Notes under the pieces: generated by a model
The model's input: only the letters and a program-made list of their open reading frames with translations
Told to the model about the DNA's origin: nothing
Database searches by the model: none
In this document: positions 25,905 to 35,494 of the stretch, one piece after another
How positions within the stretch are numbered: position 1 is the first letter of the stretch
Layout: each line of letters starts with the position of its first letter
Program-made: the position numbers and the translations under genes
From: Vibrio proteolyticus NBRC 13287
Lineage (GTDB): Bacteria > Pseudomonadota > Gammaproteobacteria > Enterobacterales > Vibrionaceae
Length of the DNA: 64,000 nucleotides
Assembly: GCF_000467125.1 (NCBI RefSeq)
Contig: NZ_BATJ01000019.1
Coordinates: 1-64,000 of the forward strand
Direction of reading: 5' to 3'

Positions 25905-26663
25905 TCAGGCAATCACGACCTCAACGCCGCGTTCAGCAAAATCCTGAATGCAGCTTTGGGGAAACTGTGGATCGGTAATCACTTTGTCGAAACAGCTTAT
26001 GTCCACAGCATGAAAGGGCGCTACCCGACCATATTTGGAAGAGTCACTCACCAGGTAGTTACTCTGCGCCGCCGCAATAATCGCCCTTTTGACTAAAACC
26101 TTGTCTTCACTCGGTGTGGAAATTCCACGCAAATTCCACGACGAGGTGGACACAAACGCCAGGTCGATATTCAACTCCCGGAGCAGGCTGGCGGCTTTGT
26201 CGCCGACACAAGACTGGTTAAAACGGTCAATTTTTCCCCCGGTGTGGTACAGCGCACAGTCGGAATTGGCCATCAGGTAAGCCGCAATTGCAAAATCATT
26301 GGTAATCACCGTGAGATCATGCCGCTGCGTCAGTTGATGGGCAATCTCAAGCGTAGTCGTACCTGCGTCCAAATAGATTGTGGTGTGTGGTCGGATGAAC
26401 TCCGCAGCACACTGACCGATTCTGGCTTTTTCCTCCCGCTGCTTGGCAATCTTGTCGTCGTGCGGCAGCTCAATATGGATAGACTCAGTCAGTTGCACAC
26501 CTCCTGAAACCGACATAACTCGTCCATCGGCCTCCAGCTTCGCAATATCACGGCGAATGGTCATGTGTGACACATCCAGTTGCTGCGTCAGTTCATTAAT
26601 GCTGATCACTTGCTGATTACTCAGCAACGCCAGAATGGCGCGTTGACGTTCGGCAGGAATCAT
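25905..26663 (-). CDS. DeoR-family repressor of the threonate/erythronate operon (YgbI-like)
   Basis: 252 residues from the ATG at 26663 (MIPAERQRAILALLS). N-terminal DeoR winged helix (VISINELTQQLDVSHMTIRRDIAKLE) and a DeoRC sugar-phosphate-binding domain (about 75-235; IYLDAGTTTLEIAHQL, then VTNDFAIAAYL). It is divergent from the ltnD-otnK-otnC-otnI-denD-permease operon. DeoR proteins usually respond to a phosphorylated pathway intermediate, here perhaps a tetronate phosphate. Confidence 0.88.
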   Translation of the reverse strand: MIPAERQRAILALLSNQQVISINELTQQLDVSHMTIRRDIAKLEADGRVMSVSGGVQLTESIHIELPHDDKIAKQREEKARIGQCAAEFIRPHTTIYLDAGTTTLEIAHQLTQRHDLTVITNDFAIAAYLMANSDCALYHTGGKIDRFNQSCVGDKAASLLRELNIDLAFVSTSSWNLRGISTPSEDKVLVKRAIIAAAQSNYLVSDSSKYGRVAPFHAVDISCFDKVITDPQFPQSCIQDFAERGVEVVIA

Positions 26664-26936
26664 TTCTTTTACTCTGTGGCAATCAAACTGGCAAAAGCAT
26701 AACACGTTATCGAACATCGATGTGAATATTTGTTAAACCTGAGAAACACATTCTCTCTAACTCATTGTTATTAGCTGTTCAGGACCAACTTATAGTCTTT
26801 TATTCACACAACCTCACAAGTGATAATTTAGTCAATGTTATTTTTTGTGATGAACATGGCAGTAATGTTTCAATCAATAGCTAGAATCACAAACATGAAC
26901 ATTAATTCACAAATTATAACAAAAGAGGATGGTGCG
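26664..26936. promoter_or_regulatory. Divergent control region of the ltn/den operon
   Basis: 273 bases between the DeoR regulator and ltnD, AT-rich. TGTGATGAACATGGCA at 26846-26861 has one good CRP half-site, and TGTGAATATTTGTTAAA near 26720 another. Both are weak. DeoR operators should lie here, but none is unmistakable. Confidence 0.4.
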
Positions 26937-27833
26937 ATGCACAAAGTACAATCGGTCGCCGTGATAGGGCTGGGCTCCATGGGAATGGGTGTCGCGCAGT
27001 CCTGCCTCCGAGCCAGTTTTGACGTCTACGGTGTGGATGTAAACCCACAAGCGCTGGAAACGCTGGCAACCAGTGGCGCTACCGCCACAGCAACCAGTGC
27101 GACCGCATTTGCTCAGGATCTGGACGCCGTTATCGTTTTGGTAGTGAATGCCCAGCAGGTTCGCAGTGTGTTGTTCGAATCGGGCCTGGCTGCAGCGCTC
27201 AAACCGTCGACTCCGATCATGGTGTGCGCAACTATCTCGGCAGAGGATGCCCGATCGATCGCGGCAGATCTGGCCGATTATTCACTGCCGATGTTAGACG
27301 CGCCCATTTCAGGTGGGGCCGTCAAGGCCACCGCCGGAGAACTGACCGTCATGGCGGCTGGCGCTCCGAGCGTCTTTGAGCAACTGGAGTCCGTGTTGTC
27401 CGCCGTCGCCAGTCAGGTTTACACCGTGGGCACAGAGATTGGCATGGGATCAACCGTCAAAATTATCCACCAATTGCTGGCCGGTGTGCACATAGCTGCT
27501 GGGGCAGAAGCTATGGCAATGGCCGCACGAGCCAATATCCCACTTGATTTAATGTATGACGTCGTCACACACGCAGCGGGTAACTCATGGATGTTCGAAA
27601 ACCGGATGAAACACGTGGTGGACGGTGATTATACCCCCAAATCCATGGTGGATATCTTCGTGAAAGATCTGGGACTGGTGACCGACACCGCCAAATCGCT
27701 CCATTTCCCACTGCCTTTGGCGAGTACCGCACTCAATATGTTCACCACCGCCAGTAACGCAGGTCATGGCAAAGAAGACGACAGTGCCGTGATTAAAATT
27801 TTTCCAGGCATCACATTACCAACGAAGGAGTAA
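26937..27833 (+). CDS. ltnD: L-threonate dehydrogenase
   Basis: 298 residues from the ATG at 26937 (AGAGG upstream); the longer frame adds a leader without support. Beta-hydroxyacid dehydrogenase fold with the NAD-binding GLGSMGMGVA motif at about 10-19, the substrate loop DAPISGGAVKA, and the catalytic Lys in STVKIIHQLL. In the known pathway LtnD oxidises L-threonate to 2-oxo-tetronate. First gene of a six-gene operon, with an otnK start four bases after its stop. Confidence 0.92.
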   Translation: MHKVQSVAVIGLGSMGMGVAQSCLRASFDVYGVDVNPQALETLATSGATATATSATAFAQDLDAVIVLVVNAQQVRSVLFESGLAAALKPSTPIMVCATISAEDARSIAADLADYSLPMLDAPISGGAVKATAGELTVMAAGAPSVFEQLESVLSAVASQVYTVGTEIGMGSTVKIIHQLLAGVHIAAGAEAMAMAARANIPLDLMYDVVTHAAGNSWMFENRMKHVVDGDYTPKSMVDIFVKDLGLVTDTAKSLHFPLPLASTALNMFTTASNAGHGKEDDSAVIKIFPGITLPTKE

Positions 27834-27837
27834 TCCC

Positions 27838-29097
27838 ATGTTATTAGGTGTCATCGCAGATGATTTCACTGGTGCGACGGATATCGCTGGGTTTCTGGTC
27901 GCCAATGGCATGAAAACCATTCAGTTGAACGGCGTTCCTCAAGAAGAGATGTCACTAACCGCCGATGCGGTGGTGATCAGCCTGAAGAGCCGTTCCTGTC
28001 CGGTCAACGAGGCCGTGTCGCTCTCGATCCAAGCGCTGCTCTGGCTGCAAGCGCAAGGCTGCCAGCAGTTTTACTTCAAATATTGTTCCACGTTTGACAG
28101 CACGCCACAGGGCAATATCGGCCCGGTAACCGATGCACTGCTCAATGAGCTGGGGGAACCGTTCACCATTATCTGCCCATCACTGCCCGTCAACGGCCGC
28201 AGCGTGTACCAGGGACACCTGTTTGTTCAGGGCGAGCTGCTCAACGAGTCCGGCATGCGCCACCACCCGGTCACGCCGATGAAAGACGCCAATTTAATGC
28301 GTCTGATGGAAGCGCAGGCACAAGGCCGGGCCGGATTAGTCAACTATCTGCAGATTGAGCAGGGCGCTGAGACCATCGCGGCACGTTTCGATGCACTCAG
28401 ACAGCAAGGCTACCGCTACGCTGTGGTCGACACACTCAACGATGCACATTTGGCGTCGATCGGACGTGCATGCCGCGAGCTGAAGCTGATCACTGGCGGA
28501 TCCGGATTGGCGGCTGGTATCGCGCAAAACTGGGCGAACGCGCTGTCGGATCAATCTGTGGCCATGCAAGCCGGACAACCCGGTTCAGGCAGCACTGTCA
28601 TTCTGTCCGGCTCTTGTTCCGTCATGACGAATCGCCAGGTCGCCGCCTATCAATCTCAAGCCGCTCACTTTGCACTGGACGTGAAACAGTGTTTGTGTGA
28701 GCCGGCCTATATCGAACAGGTACTGGACTGGGTGATCTCCCATCTGAACGAGCCACTGGCGCCAATGGTCTACGCCACTGCACAGCCACACACGCTGCAC
28801 GCGATTCAGGCTGAATTTGGTGCCCAGGCGTCCAGCCAGGCGGTAGAGCAATTTTTCCACCATCTGGTACAACGCCTGCAACAGCATGGCGTGAGCAACT
28901 TTATCGTTGCCGGAGGGGAAACCTCGGGTGTGGTCACTCAAAGCCTGAACGTCAGAGGTTTTTACATCGGACCGCAAATCGCCCCCGGAGTGCCTTGGGT
29001 CAAAGCCATCGATCAGCCGCTGTCACTGGCCTTGAAGTCCGGCAACTTCGGTGATGAACACTTCTTTACTAGCGCACAAGGGTTTATCCATGACTGA
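27838..29097 (+). CDS. otnK: 3-oxo-tetronate 4-kinase
   Basis: 419 residues, DUF1537/YgbK family. N-terminal substrate half begins IADDFTGATDIAG, a family hallmark. The C-terminal nucleotide half holds SGSCSVMTNRQ and the VAGGETSG motif. It phosphorylates 3-oxo-tetronate at C4 with ATP. The next gene begins inside its last codons. Confidence 0.93.
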   Translation: MLLGVIADDFTGATDIAGFLVANGMKTIQLNGVPQEEMSLTADAVVISLKSRSCPVNEAVSLSIQALLWLQAQGCQQFYFKYCSTFDSTPQGNIGPVTDALLNELGEPFTIICPSLPVNGRSVYQGHLFVQGELLNESGMRHHPVTPMKDANLMRLMEAQAQGRAGLVNYLQIEQGAETIAARFDALRQQGYRYAVVDTLNDAHLASIGRACRELKLITGGSGLAAGIAQNWANALSDQSVAMQAGQPGSGSTVILSGSCSVMTNRQVAAYQSQAAHFALDVKQCLCEPAYIEQVLDWVISHLNEPLAPMVYATAQPHTLHAIQAEFGAQASSQAVEQFFHHLVQRLQQHGVSNFIVAGGETSGVVTQSLNVRGFYIGPQIAPGVPWVKAIDQPLSLALKSGNFGDEHFFTSAQGFIHD

Positions 29098-29722
29098 GCA
29101 ACAATTAAGAGAACAGATGGTCAGCCTGGCCCGCTCAATGTTTGAGCGCGGCTACGCCACTGGCGGTGCCGGCAATCTCTCTGTGAAGCTGCCGGGCGGC
29201 ACATTTCTCACCACACCAACCGGCTCGTCGTTCGGTCGCCTGAACGCCGACACGCTGTCCGTGGTGGATATTGATGGCCAGCATCTCTCGGGAGATCGTC
29301 CTTCGAAAGAGATCGCCTTCCATCTGGCGATTTATCGCAACCAGCCCGCTTGCAATGCGATCGTGCATCTTCACTCGACGTATCTGACCGCTTTATCGTG
29401 CCTGGAAGGGCTGGACCCGAACAACGCGATCCGTCCATTCACACCCTACTATGTGATGCGGATCGGACAGTTACCGGTGATCCCTTATCTGCGGCCAGGG
29501 GATCCTCAAATTGCCACTGAGCTCGCCAACCGGGCAGCCGACTACCGGGCGTTCTTGCTCGCCAACCATGGTCCGGTCATCACCGGGACCGATCTGTGTG
29601 ATGCCGTCGACAACGCGGAAGAGCTCGAAGAAACCGCCAAACTGGCACTGATGCTTCGCGGTCAGACTATTCGTTATCTGACTGATGCGGAAGTCGATGA
29701 TCTGAAAGGAAGGGGGAAATAA
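29090..29722 (+). CDS. otnC: 3-oxo-tetronate 4-phosphate decarboxylase
   Basis: 210 residues from the ATG at 29090, which overlaps the end of otnK by eight bases. Class II aldolase/adducin fold: AGNLSVKLPGGTFLTTPTG near the start, the metal HLHSTYLTAL, and the third His in LANHGPV. OtnC converts 3-oxo-tetronate 4-phosphate to dihydroxyacetone phosphate and CO2. Its stop overlaps the otnI start (TAATG). Confidence 0.93.
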   Translation: MTEQQLREQMVSLARSMFERGYATGGAGNLSVKLPGGTFLTTPTGSSFGRLNADTLSVVDIDGQHLSGDRPSKEIAFHLAIYRNQPACNAIVHLHSTYLTALSCLEGLDPNNAIRPFTPYYVMRIGQLPVIPYLRPGDPQIATELANRAADYRAFLLANHGPVITGTDLCDAVDNAEELEETAKLALMLRGQTIRYLTDAEVDDLKGRGK

Positions 29723-30498
29723 TGGCCCGTTTTGCTGCCAATTTAACCATGCTGTTCACCGAGCAGCCATTTTTGCAACGTTTTGCTCTGGCTCGGCAAG
29801 CCGGGTTCAGAGCGGTAGAATTTTTGTTCCCTTACGCTTACGAGGCCGATGCGCTGGCACATCAGTTGAAAGCGCACCAGCTCGAACAAGCGCTGTTTAA
29901 CCTGCCACCAGGCGACTGGGACAACGGCGAACGCGGTATCGCGGCACTGCCAGGACGTGAAGAAGAGTTTCGCCACAGTGTCGACACCGCACTGCACTAC
30001 GCCACAACGCTGGGCTGCCCGAAAGTACACGCCATGGCCGGCATTGTTGATCCGCGCTACAGCCGGGCCCAGCACCTGGAAACGTTTGTCAGTAACATCC
30101 GCTACGCAGCGGATAAATTCGCCGAGCACGATATCACTCTGCTGATCGAGCCGCTCAACAGCCGGGATGTTCCCCATTATTTGATCGCGCATCAACGCGA
30201 TGCTGCTCAGTTGATTGAGCGTATTGCACACCCCAACGTCAAGCTGCAGTTTGATGTCTATCACGCACAAATTATGGATGGCGACCTGACGCGCATGATC
30301 GCCGATCTGGCACCCGTAATCGGCCACGTGCAAATTGCTTCAGTTCCATTGCGTCACGAGCCCTCAGAAGGAGAAATCAACTATCCGCACATTTTTGCCG
30401 CGCTGGACAGCGCTGGCTATCACGGCTGGATAGGCTGCGAATACAACCCGAAATCAGGCACACAAGAAGGCCTGGGCTGGTTAACCCCATACCTATAA
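29722..30498 (+). CDS. otnI: 2-oxo-tetronate isomerase
   Basis: 258 residues, hydroxypyruvate-isomerase-like TIM barrel (AP_endonuc_2 family). Motifs: FRAVEFLFPY, the LIEPLNSRDVPHYL strand with a metal Glu, KLQFDVYHAQIMDGD and IGCEYNPKSGT. It isomerises 2-oxo-tetronate to 3-oxo-tetronate, joining the threonate branch to the common kinase step. Confidence 0.92.
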   Translation: MARFAANLTMLFTEQPFLQRFALARQAGFRAVEFLFPYAYEADALAHQLKAHQLEQALFNLPPGDWDNGERGIAALPGREEEFRHSVDTALHYATTLGCPKVHAMAGIVDPRYSRAQHLETFVSNIRYAADKFAEHDITLLIEPLNSRDVPHYLIAHQRDAAQLIERIAHPNVKLQFDVYHAQIMDGDLTRMIADLAPVIGHVQIASVPLRHEPSEGEINYPHIFAALDSAGYHGWIGCEYNPKSGTQEGLGWLTPYL

Positions 30499-30537
30499 CA
30501 GGAAGTACACACTAGCAATTACGACAAGGACAACCCT

Positions 30538-31506
30538 ATGAACATCGTTATTACCGGTGGCGCCGGATTTCTGGGCGCCATGCTGACCCAAACCTTACTC
30601 CGTCGTTTTCCCGACATTACATCATTGAAGGTCGTCGACCGGGTGGTGCTGGCAGAATCCGCACAAACCGACCGCCGCATTGTGTCTGTGGTGGCAGACA
30701 TCACCAATCCGGCTGACGTTGAAGGACTCATTGATACCGAGACAACCCATGTCTTTCACCTCGCGGCGATCGTCTCAAGCCACGCAGAAGAAGATTTCGA
30801 TCTGGGCGTTAAAGTCAATCTCACCGCTACCCAACTGTTACTGGAAAAGTGCCGCCAGGTTAACCCGGCCATCCGCTTTGTCTTTTCCAGTTCACTGGCA
30901 GTGTTCGGCGGACAACTGCCTGCCGTGATTGAACCAATGACGGCTACTCAGCCGAGTTCATCCTACGGCACTCAAAAAGCCATGTGCGAGCTGCTGGTGA
31001 ATGATTATGGGCGTCGCGGTCTGGTCGATGCCATCACCGTACGCCTGCCCACGATTTGCATCCGTCCGGGCACACCCAACAAGGCCGCCTCGTCGTTTGT
31101 GAGTGGCATCATTCGTGAGCCAATGAAAGGCGAAGGCGCCAACTGCCCGGTCAGACAGGATCTGCCATTATGGATTTCCAGTCCCGGCACGGTGATCGAC
31201 AATATTATTCACGCCAGTCAGCTATCAGCCGAACATATCACGGGTTTCCGCACCTTCAATTTACCCGGCATTCAGGTCACACCAGCGACAATGCTGGCGG
31301 CACTGGCAGATGTGGCCGGCCCGCAGCGGTTGGCCCTGGTCAGTAACGAAACCGACCCAGTAATCGAACGAATTGTGGCCAGTTGGCCTCAAGCCTTCGA
31401 CAACGACAAAGAACGGGCGCTGGGTTTTCAAGCTGACCGCGACTTCCCGACAATTCTGGCGAGCTACCTGAGCCAGTACCCAATCGCAGAACAGGAGGCC
31501 GTGTGA
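30538..31506 (+). CDS. denD: D-erythronate dehydrogenase (SDR/epimerase family)
   Basis: 322 residues with an extended SDR Rossmann motif GGAGFLG at 7-13 and the catalytic SSSLAVFGG plus YGTQK (Tyr-x3-Lys) pair. It converts D-erythronate directly to 3-oxo-tetronate. Its presence with LtnD means the operon can use both acids. Start ATG has AAGGACAAC upstream. The permease ATG overlaps its TGA. Confidence 0.9.
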   Translation: MNIVITGGAGFLGAMLTQTLLRRFPDITSLKVVDRVVLAESAQTDRRIVSVVADITNPADVEGLIDTETTHVFHLAAIVSSHAEEDFDLGVKVNLTATQLLLEKCRQVNPAIRFVFSSSLAVFGGQLPAVIEPMTATQPSSSYGTQKAMCELLVNDYGRRGLVDAITVRLPTICIRPGTPNKAASSFVSGIIREPMKGEGANCPVRQDLPLWISSPGTVIDNIIHASQLSAEHITGFRTFNLPGIQVTPATMLAALADVAGPQRLALVSNETDPVIERIVASWPQAFDNDKERALGFQADRDFPTILASYLSQYPIAEQEAV

Positions 31507-32996
31507 TGTTACCTATTTCCGTTATTGGTTTGATTATCGCCGTGTTTGTGTTGATCTACCTGGTGCTTCGTACGCGTGTTCACGTTCTGATTGCCATGCT
31601 GGGTGCTGCCTGTATTGCTGGTTTGATCGGCGGTCTGAGTGTCGATGAAACCATGGCCGCCATCAGCAAAGGTTTTGGCGGCACGCTCGGCGGCATCGGT
31701 ATTGTGATCGGGCTCGGGGTAATGATGGGCGCGATTCTGGAGACCTCCGGCGCTGGCGAGTCTATCGCTTACCACTTTATTAAATGGCTCGGCAAAAAGC
31801 GGGAAGAGATGGCATTGGCGATCACCGGTTATATTGTCAGTATTCCGGTGTTTGTCGACAGCGCACTCATCATTCTCTACCCCATTGCCAAGTCGCTGGC
31901 GAAAACATCTCAGCGTTCAATTCTGACGCTGACCGTGGCACTGGCCGGTGGTTTGGTGGTCGCGCACCACTGTATTCCGCCAACACCTGGGCCTCTTGGT
32001 GTTGCCAGTATCTTCGGTGTCGATATTGCCTCAATGCTTGGGTTAGGTCTGTTGATTGCCTTGCCGTGCATCTACGGCGTAGTGATGTACGCTCGCTGGC
32101 TGGAAAATCACTTTCCGGAGTACATGACACCGCCGCCGCTGGCACAGGAGTCAGACGATTTACAAAAAGTGCATGACGACTACATGGCATCAAAAGCCTC
32201 GAAAAATCTGCCGTCGCTGACCAAGTCGATCATGCCGATTGTGGTACCGATTATACTGATCCTGATTAACTCTCTGATGTCGCTGGCAGAAAAACAGCTG
32301 GGCATAGTGGGCCTGTCGGACAGCACCGCTGGCGCAACGATCAGCTTCCTCGGTCACCCGGTGATCGCGCTGTCTATCAGCACGTTGCTGGCCGTCTACA
32401 CCTTGACTCCGTACCTGGATAAAGCCACCACCACCCACAAACTGGAAGAAGGGATTTCTACCTCAGGCATCATCCTGTTGGTTACCGGAGCCGGTGGCGC
32501 ACTCGGCAGTGTGTTGCGTGAATCCGGCGCTGGCGCCGAAATCGCCAACCAGATTGCGGCCTTGTCGATTTCACCCATTATGATCCCGTTTATTATCGCC
32601 ACACTGGTACGGGTGATTCAGGGCAGCGGCACGGTGTCGATGATCACCGCCGCCTCCATTTCCGCCCCGGTTCTGGCCGAAATGCAAGGCATCAACATGC
32701 TGTTTGCAGCCTCTGCCGCCACGATGGGCAGCCTGTTTGCCGGCTATTTCAACGACAGCCTGTTCCACATAGTCAACCGCTTGATGGGCGTAACGGAAGT
32801 GCGCAAGCAACTGGTCATCTGGACCGTGCCCACCACGATAGCCTGGGCCATCGGTGGCACGCTGGTGATGGTCCTTAACCTGTTGTTCGGTACGCACGGT
32901 AGTTGGTTCGACCCAGTGCTCCCTCTGTTGGTGCTGGCTGGCTGTGTCTATTTCGTAAAGTCACAAAGTAAATCGATGCAACACAGCGCCGCGTAA
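31506..32996 (+). CDS. GntP-family permease for threonate/erythronate (YgbN-like)
   Basis: 496 residues from the ATG at 31506, which has AGGAGG seven bases upstream; a GTG just before is less likely. About 12-14 membrane helices. GntP family features: LGVMMGAILETSGAG, HHCIPPTPGPLGVA and LRESGAGAEIANQI. The family co-transports gluconate-like sugar acids with H+. Last gene of the operon, so it probably imports the pathway substrates. A long bidirectional terminator follows. Confidence 0.9.
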   Translation: MLPISVIGLIIAVFVLIYLVLRTRVHVLIAMLGAACIAGLIGGLSVDETMAAISKGFGGTLGGIGIVIGLGVMMGAILETSGAGESIAYHFIKWLGKKREEMALAITGYIVSIPVFVDSALIILYPIAKSLAKTSQRSILTLTVALAGGLVVAHHCIPPTPGPLGVASIFGVDIASMLGLGLLIALPCIYGVVMYARWLENHFPEYMTPPPLAQESDDLQKVHDDYMASKASKNLPSLTKSIMPIVVPIILILINSLMSLAEKQLGIVGLSDSTAGATISFLGHPVIALSISTLLAVYTLTPYLDKATTTHKLEEGISTSGIILLVTGAGGALGSVLRESGAGAEIANQIAALSISPIMIPFIIATLVRVIQGSGTVSMITAASISAPVLAEMQGINMLFAASAATMGSLFAGYFNDSLFHIVNRLMGVTEVRKQLVIWTVPTTIAWAIGGTLVMVLNLLFGTHGSWFDPVLPLLVLAGCVYFVKSQSKSMQHSAA

Positions 32997-33025
32997 ACCA
33001 TCGTAGTCTAGTTTCACCAACGAAT

Positions 33026-33060
33026 AAAAAGCCCGATTTACAGTATAAATCGGGCTTTTT
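33026..33060. terminator. Long bidirectional terminator between permease and glgB
   Basis: A 15-base stem (33026-33040 with 33046-33060) around CAGTA. Flanking A and T runs serve both converging genes. The inner sequence TTTACAGTATAAA is one base off parS2 (see rejected items). Confidence 0.93.
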
Positions 33061-33075
33061 CTTTGTTAGTTCAGC

Positions 33076-35262
33076 TTATTGCAGTTTGTAGAACAGCGTC
33101 GCCAATGGTGGAAGGCTCAGTGGTAATGAATGCGACAGACCCTGACTTTCAACCGCCTCGGTACGTAATTGTTGCGACACCGCATAGCAGCTGCCATGGT
33201 ATTTAGCATCATCGGTGTTGAGCAGCAGGTGATACTCCCCCGCCACCGGCATACCCAGATGGAATACGTCATGAGGTACCGGGGTGAAGTTGGTCACCAC
33301 CAGAATCCGCTCGCCGTGCTCGCTGATACGCTCATGAGCCAGAATGCTCATTTTCGCTTCATCTTGCAATCGCCACTCAAACCCACGAGGCTCACTGTCG
33401 AGCTCAAACAGCGCAGGTTGTTGACGATACATATGGTTCAAGTCACGAATCAGAGCCTGAACGCCCTGATGGCGCTCAAATTGCAGCAGAAACCACTGTA
33501 ACTGATCATCGTGGTTCCACTCACCTGTCTGACCTATTTCAGCGCCCATGAAGTTGAGTTTTTTGCCCGGCTGACCATACATATAACCATAGTAAGCACG
33601 CAAGTTGGCGGTCTGCTGCCATTCGTCACCCGGCATCTTGTTGTGAATCGAGCCTTTGCCGTACACTACTTCATCGTGTGACAACGACAAAACGTAATTT
33701 TCACTATGCGCGTACACCAGCGGGAACGTGATGGTATCGTGATGATATTTACGATGGATTGGGTCTTCTTTGATGTACGCCAGACTGTCATGCATCCAAC
33801 CCATGTTCCACTTGAAGCCAAAACCTAAGCCACCAGCAAAGGTTGGGGCAGACACGCCAGGAAACGCCGTCGACTCTTCTGCAATGGTCATGGCGTTCGG
33901 GAAGTATTTGTACACTTCCTCGTTCATCCATTTCAATGTCGCTATTGCATCGTAGTTTTCATTACCGCCATCGACGTTCGGCACCCATTGATCATGGCTA
34001 CGGGAATAGTCGAGATACAGCATGGAAGCCACGGCATCAACTCGAATACCATCGATGTGGAATTGTTCAAACCAGTACAACGCATTGGCCACTAAGAAGC
34101 GACGGACGTGCTCGCGCCCCATGTCATAAATATAGGAATTCCAGTCCTGATGCCAGCCACGGCGCGGATCCGGGTCGTGGAATAACGGTGTGCCATCAAA
34201 GTCCGCCAGACCGTGATCGTCTGATGGAAAATGCGCCGGAACCCAGTCGAGTACCACCCCAAGGCCTGCCTGGTGGCACTGATCGACAAAATATTTGAAA
34301 TCATCTGGTGAACCGTAACGGCTGGTGGGGGCAAACAGTCCGACCGGTTGATAGCCCCAGGAGCCGTAAAACGGGTGCTCAGAAACCGGCATCAGCTCAA
34401 CATGGGTGTAACCCAGATCAACCAGATATGGGATCAGTTGGTCAGCTAATTGGCGATAGTTGAGAAAATCGCCGTTGTCATCCCGTTTCCACGAACCGGC
34501 ATGCAGCTCATAAAACGACAACGCCTGTTTGCGTTTTTCGCTGATTGGGCGGGATTGCCAATTGGCATCATGCCATTGATAACGTTGGTGGTTGTAGGTC
34601 ACCGAAGCAAACGACGGATACTGCTCAGCCTGAAAGCCCCATGGATCCGCTTTATGCGGCAGGCCTTTTCCGTCAGGCCCCTTGAGTTCGAACTTGTACT
34701 GAGCTCCCTCTTCCAGACCCGGAATGAATATCCCCCACACACCGTAGTCCAGGCGCTGCATCGGGGTACGACGACCATCCCAATTGTTGAAGCTGCCGAT
34801 CAGACTGCACGCCGACGCGTGCGGCGCGTAGACCAGAAAGCGGATACCGTCGATCGGCTGACCACCGCGCTCTAACGTAACGAACTGCGCGCCCATGTGA
34901 TGATACATGTGTTTCGGTGTGTGCAGATCATCATATTCAGCGTACAATTCATGGTACTGATACGGGTCATCCAGCAGTTGTTCCGTCCCGGCCCAGTCAA
35001 CCGCCAGTTGATAGTGTGTGAATCTCAGATCACGTGCGGGTTTCAAAACGAATCCGGAGGCATCTTCGCGGGTTAGCTCAATTCTGTCTTCGCCCTCAAT
35101 CACCAGAGACACGCGATCAGCCCCCGGCATCCACACGCGCAAAGCGCCCTGCTCAACCGTCAGATACGGCCCTAGAAAACCAAACGGGTCAGCAAAGGCC
35201 GCTTGAGAAAGCTGGTTATAGGCGTGTGTTTTTTTGTTATCAATGCTGTTGCTTTTCTTCAA
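33076..35262 (-). CDS. glgB: 1,4-alpha-glucan branching enzyme
   Basis: 728 residues, the same as E. coli GlgB. N-terminal CBM48 domain (about 130-220), GH13 catalytic core with DWVPAHFPSDDHG, nucleophile block DGIRVDAV (Asp near 405), acid/base EESTAFP (near 458) and LSHDEVVYGKG. It adds alpha-1,6 branches to glucan chains. The start is TTG, with AGGGAG eight bases upstream. It sits downstream of malP-malQ behind a terminator, and no glgC or glgA is near, so it may act on imported maltodextrin polymers. Confidence 0.95.
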   Translation of the reverse strand: MKKSNSIDNKKTHAYNQLSQAAFADPFGFLGPYLTVEQGALRVWMPGADRVSLVIEGEDRIELTREDASGFVLKPARDLRFTHYQLAVDWAGTEQLLDDPYQYHELYAEYDDLHTPKHMYHHMGAQFVTLERGGQPIDGIRFLVYAPHASACSLIGSFNNWDGRRTPMQRLDYGVWGIFIPGLEEGAQYKFELKGPDGKGLPHKADPWGFQAEQYPSFASVTYNHQRYQWHDANWQSRPISEKRKQALSFYELHAGSWKRDDNGDFLNYRQLADQLIPYLVDLGYTHVELMPVSEHPFYGSWGYQPVGLFAPTSRYGSPDDFKYFVDQCHQAGLGVVLDWVPAHFPSDDHGLADFDGTPLFHDPDPRRGWHQDWNSYIYDMGREHVRRFLVANALYWFEQFHIDGIRVDAVASMLYLDYSRSHDQWVPNVDGGNENYDAIATLKWMNEEVYKYFPNAMTIAEESTAFPGVSAPTFAGGLGFGFKWNMGWMHDSLAYIKEDPIHRKYHHDTITFPLVYAHSENYVLSLSHDEVVYGKGSIHNKMPGDEWQQTANLRAYYGYMYGQPGKKLNFMGAEIGQTGEWNHDDQLQWFLLQFERHQGVQALIRDLNHMYRQQPALFELDSEPRGFEWRLQDEAKMSILAHERISEHGERILVVTNFTPVPHDVFHLGMPVAGEYHLLLNTDDAKYHGSCYAVSQQLRTEAVESQGLSHSLPLSLPPLATLFYKLQ

Positions 35263-35317
35263 ATTCTTTCTCCCTAACCTGGCTGTCCTGCGGAGGTGTT
35301 TATCTCTTCCATTTGAT

Positions 35318-35342
35318 AAAAAGCCCGCTATTTAGCGGGCTT
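35318..35342 (-). terminator. Terminator after malQ
   Basis: AAGCCCGCTA/TAGCGGGCTT hairpin with a run of T on the minus strand (A run 35318-35322). It separates malQ from glgB. The 150 bases before malQ hold nothing else visible. Confidence 0.85.
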
Positions 35343-35494
35343 ATCTAGCGTTTGTCTATCTTATCGAAGTCAGTGCACGCATTGAGTGACACAGCCGATA
35401 TTTTTCCATCTCACCGCCTGTCACCAGAGGAAATTGCCCATCTGGCGGAAACCAACAGGGATTTGCCAAGCAGCGCCTCCCTGCCAGTTGGGGG

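Noticed and set aside
33038..33050. parS2-like TTTACAGTATAAA
   Set aside because: One base off the consensus and inside the stem and loop of a terminator, which explains the symmetry. Not counted as a site.
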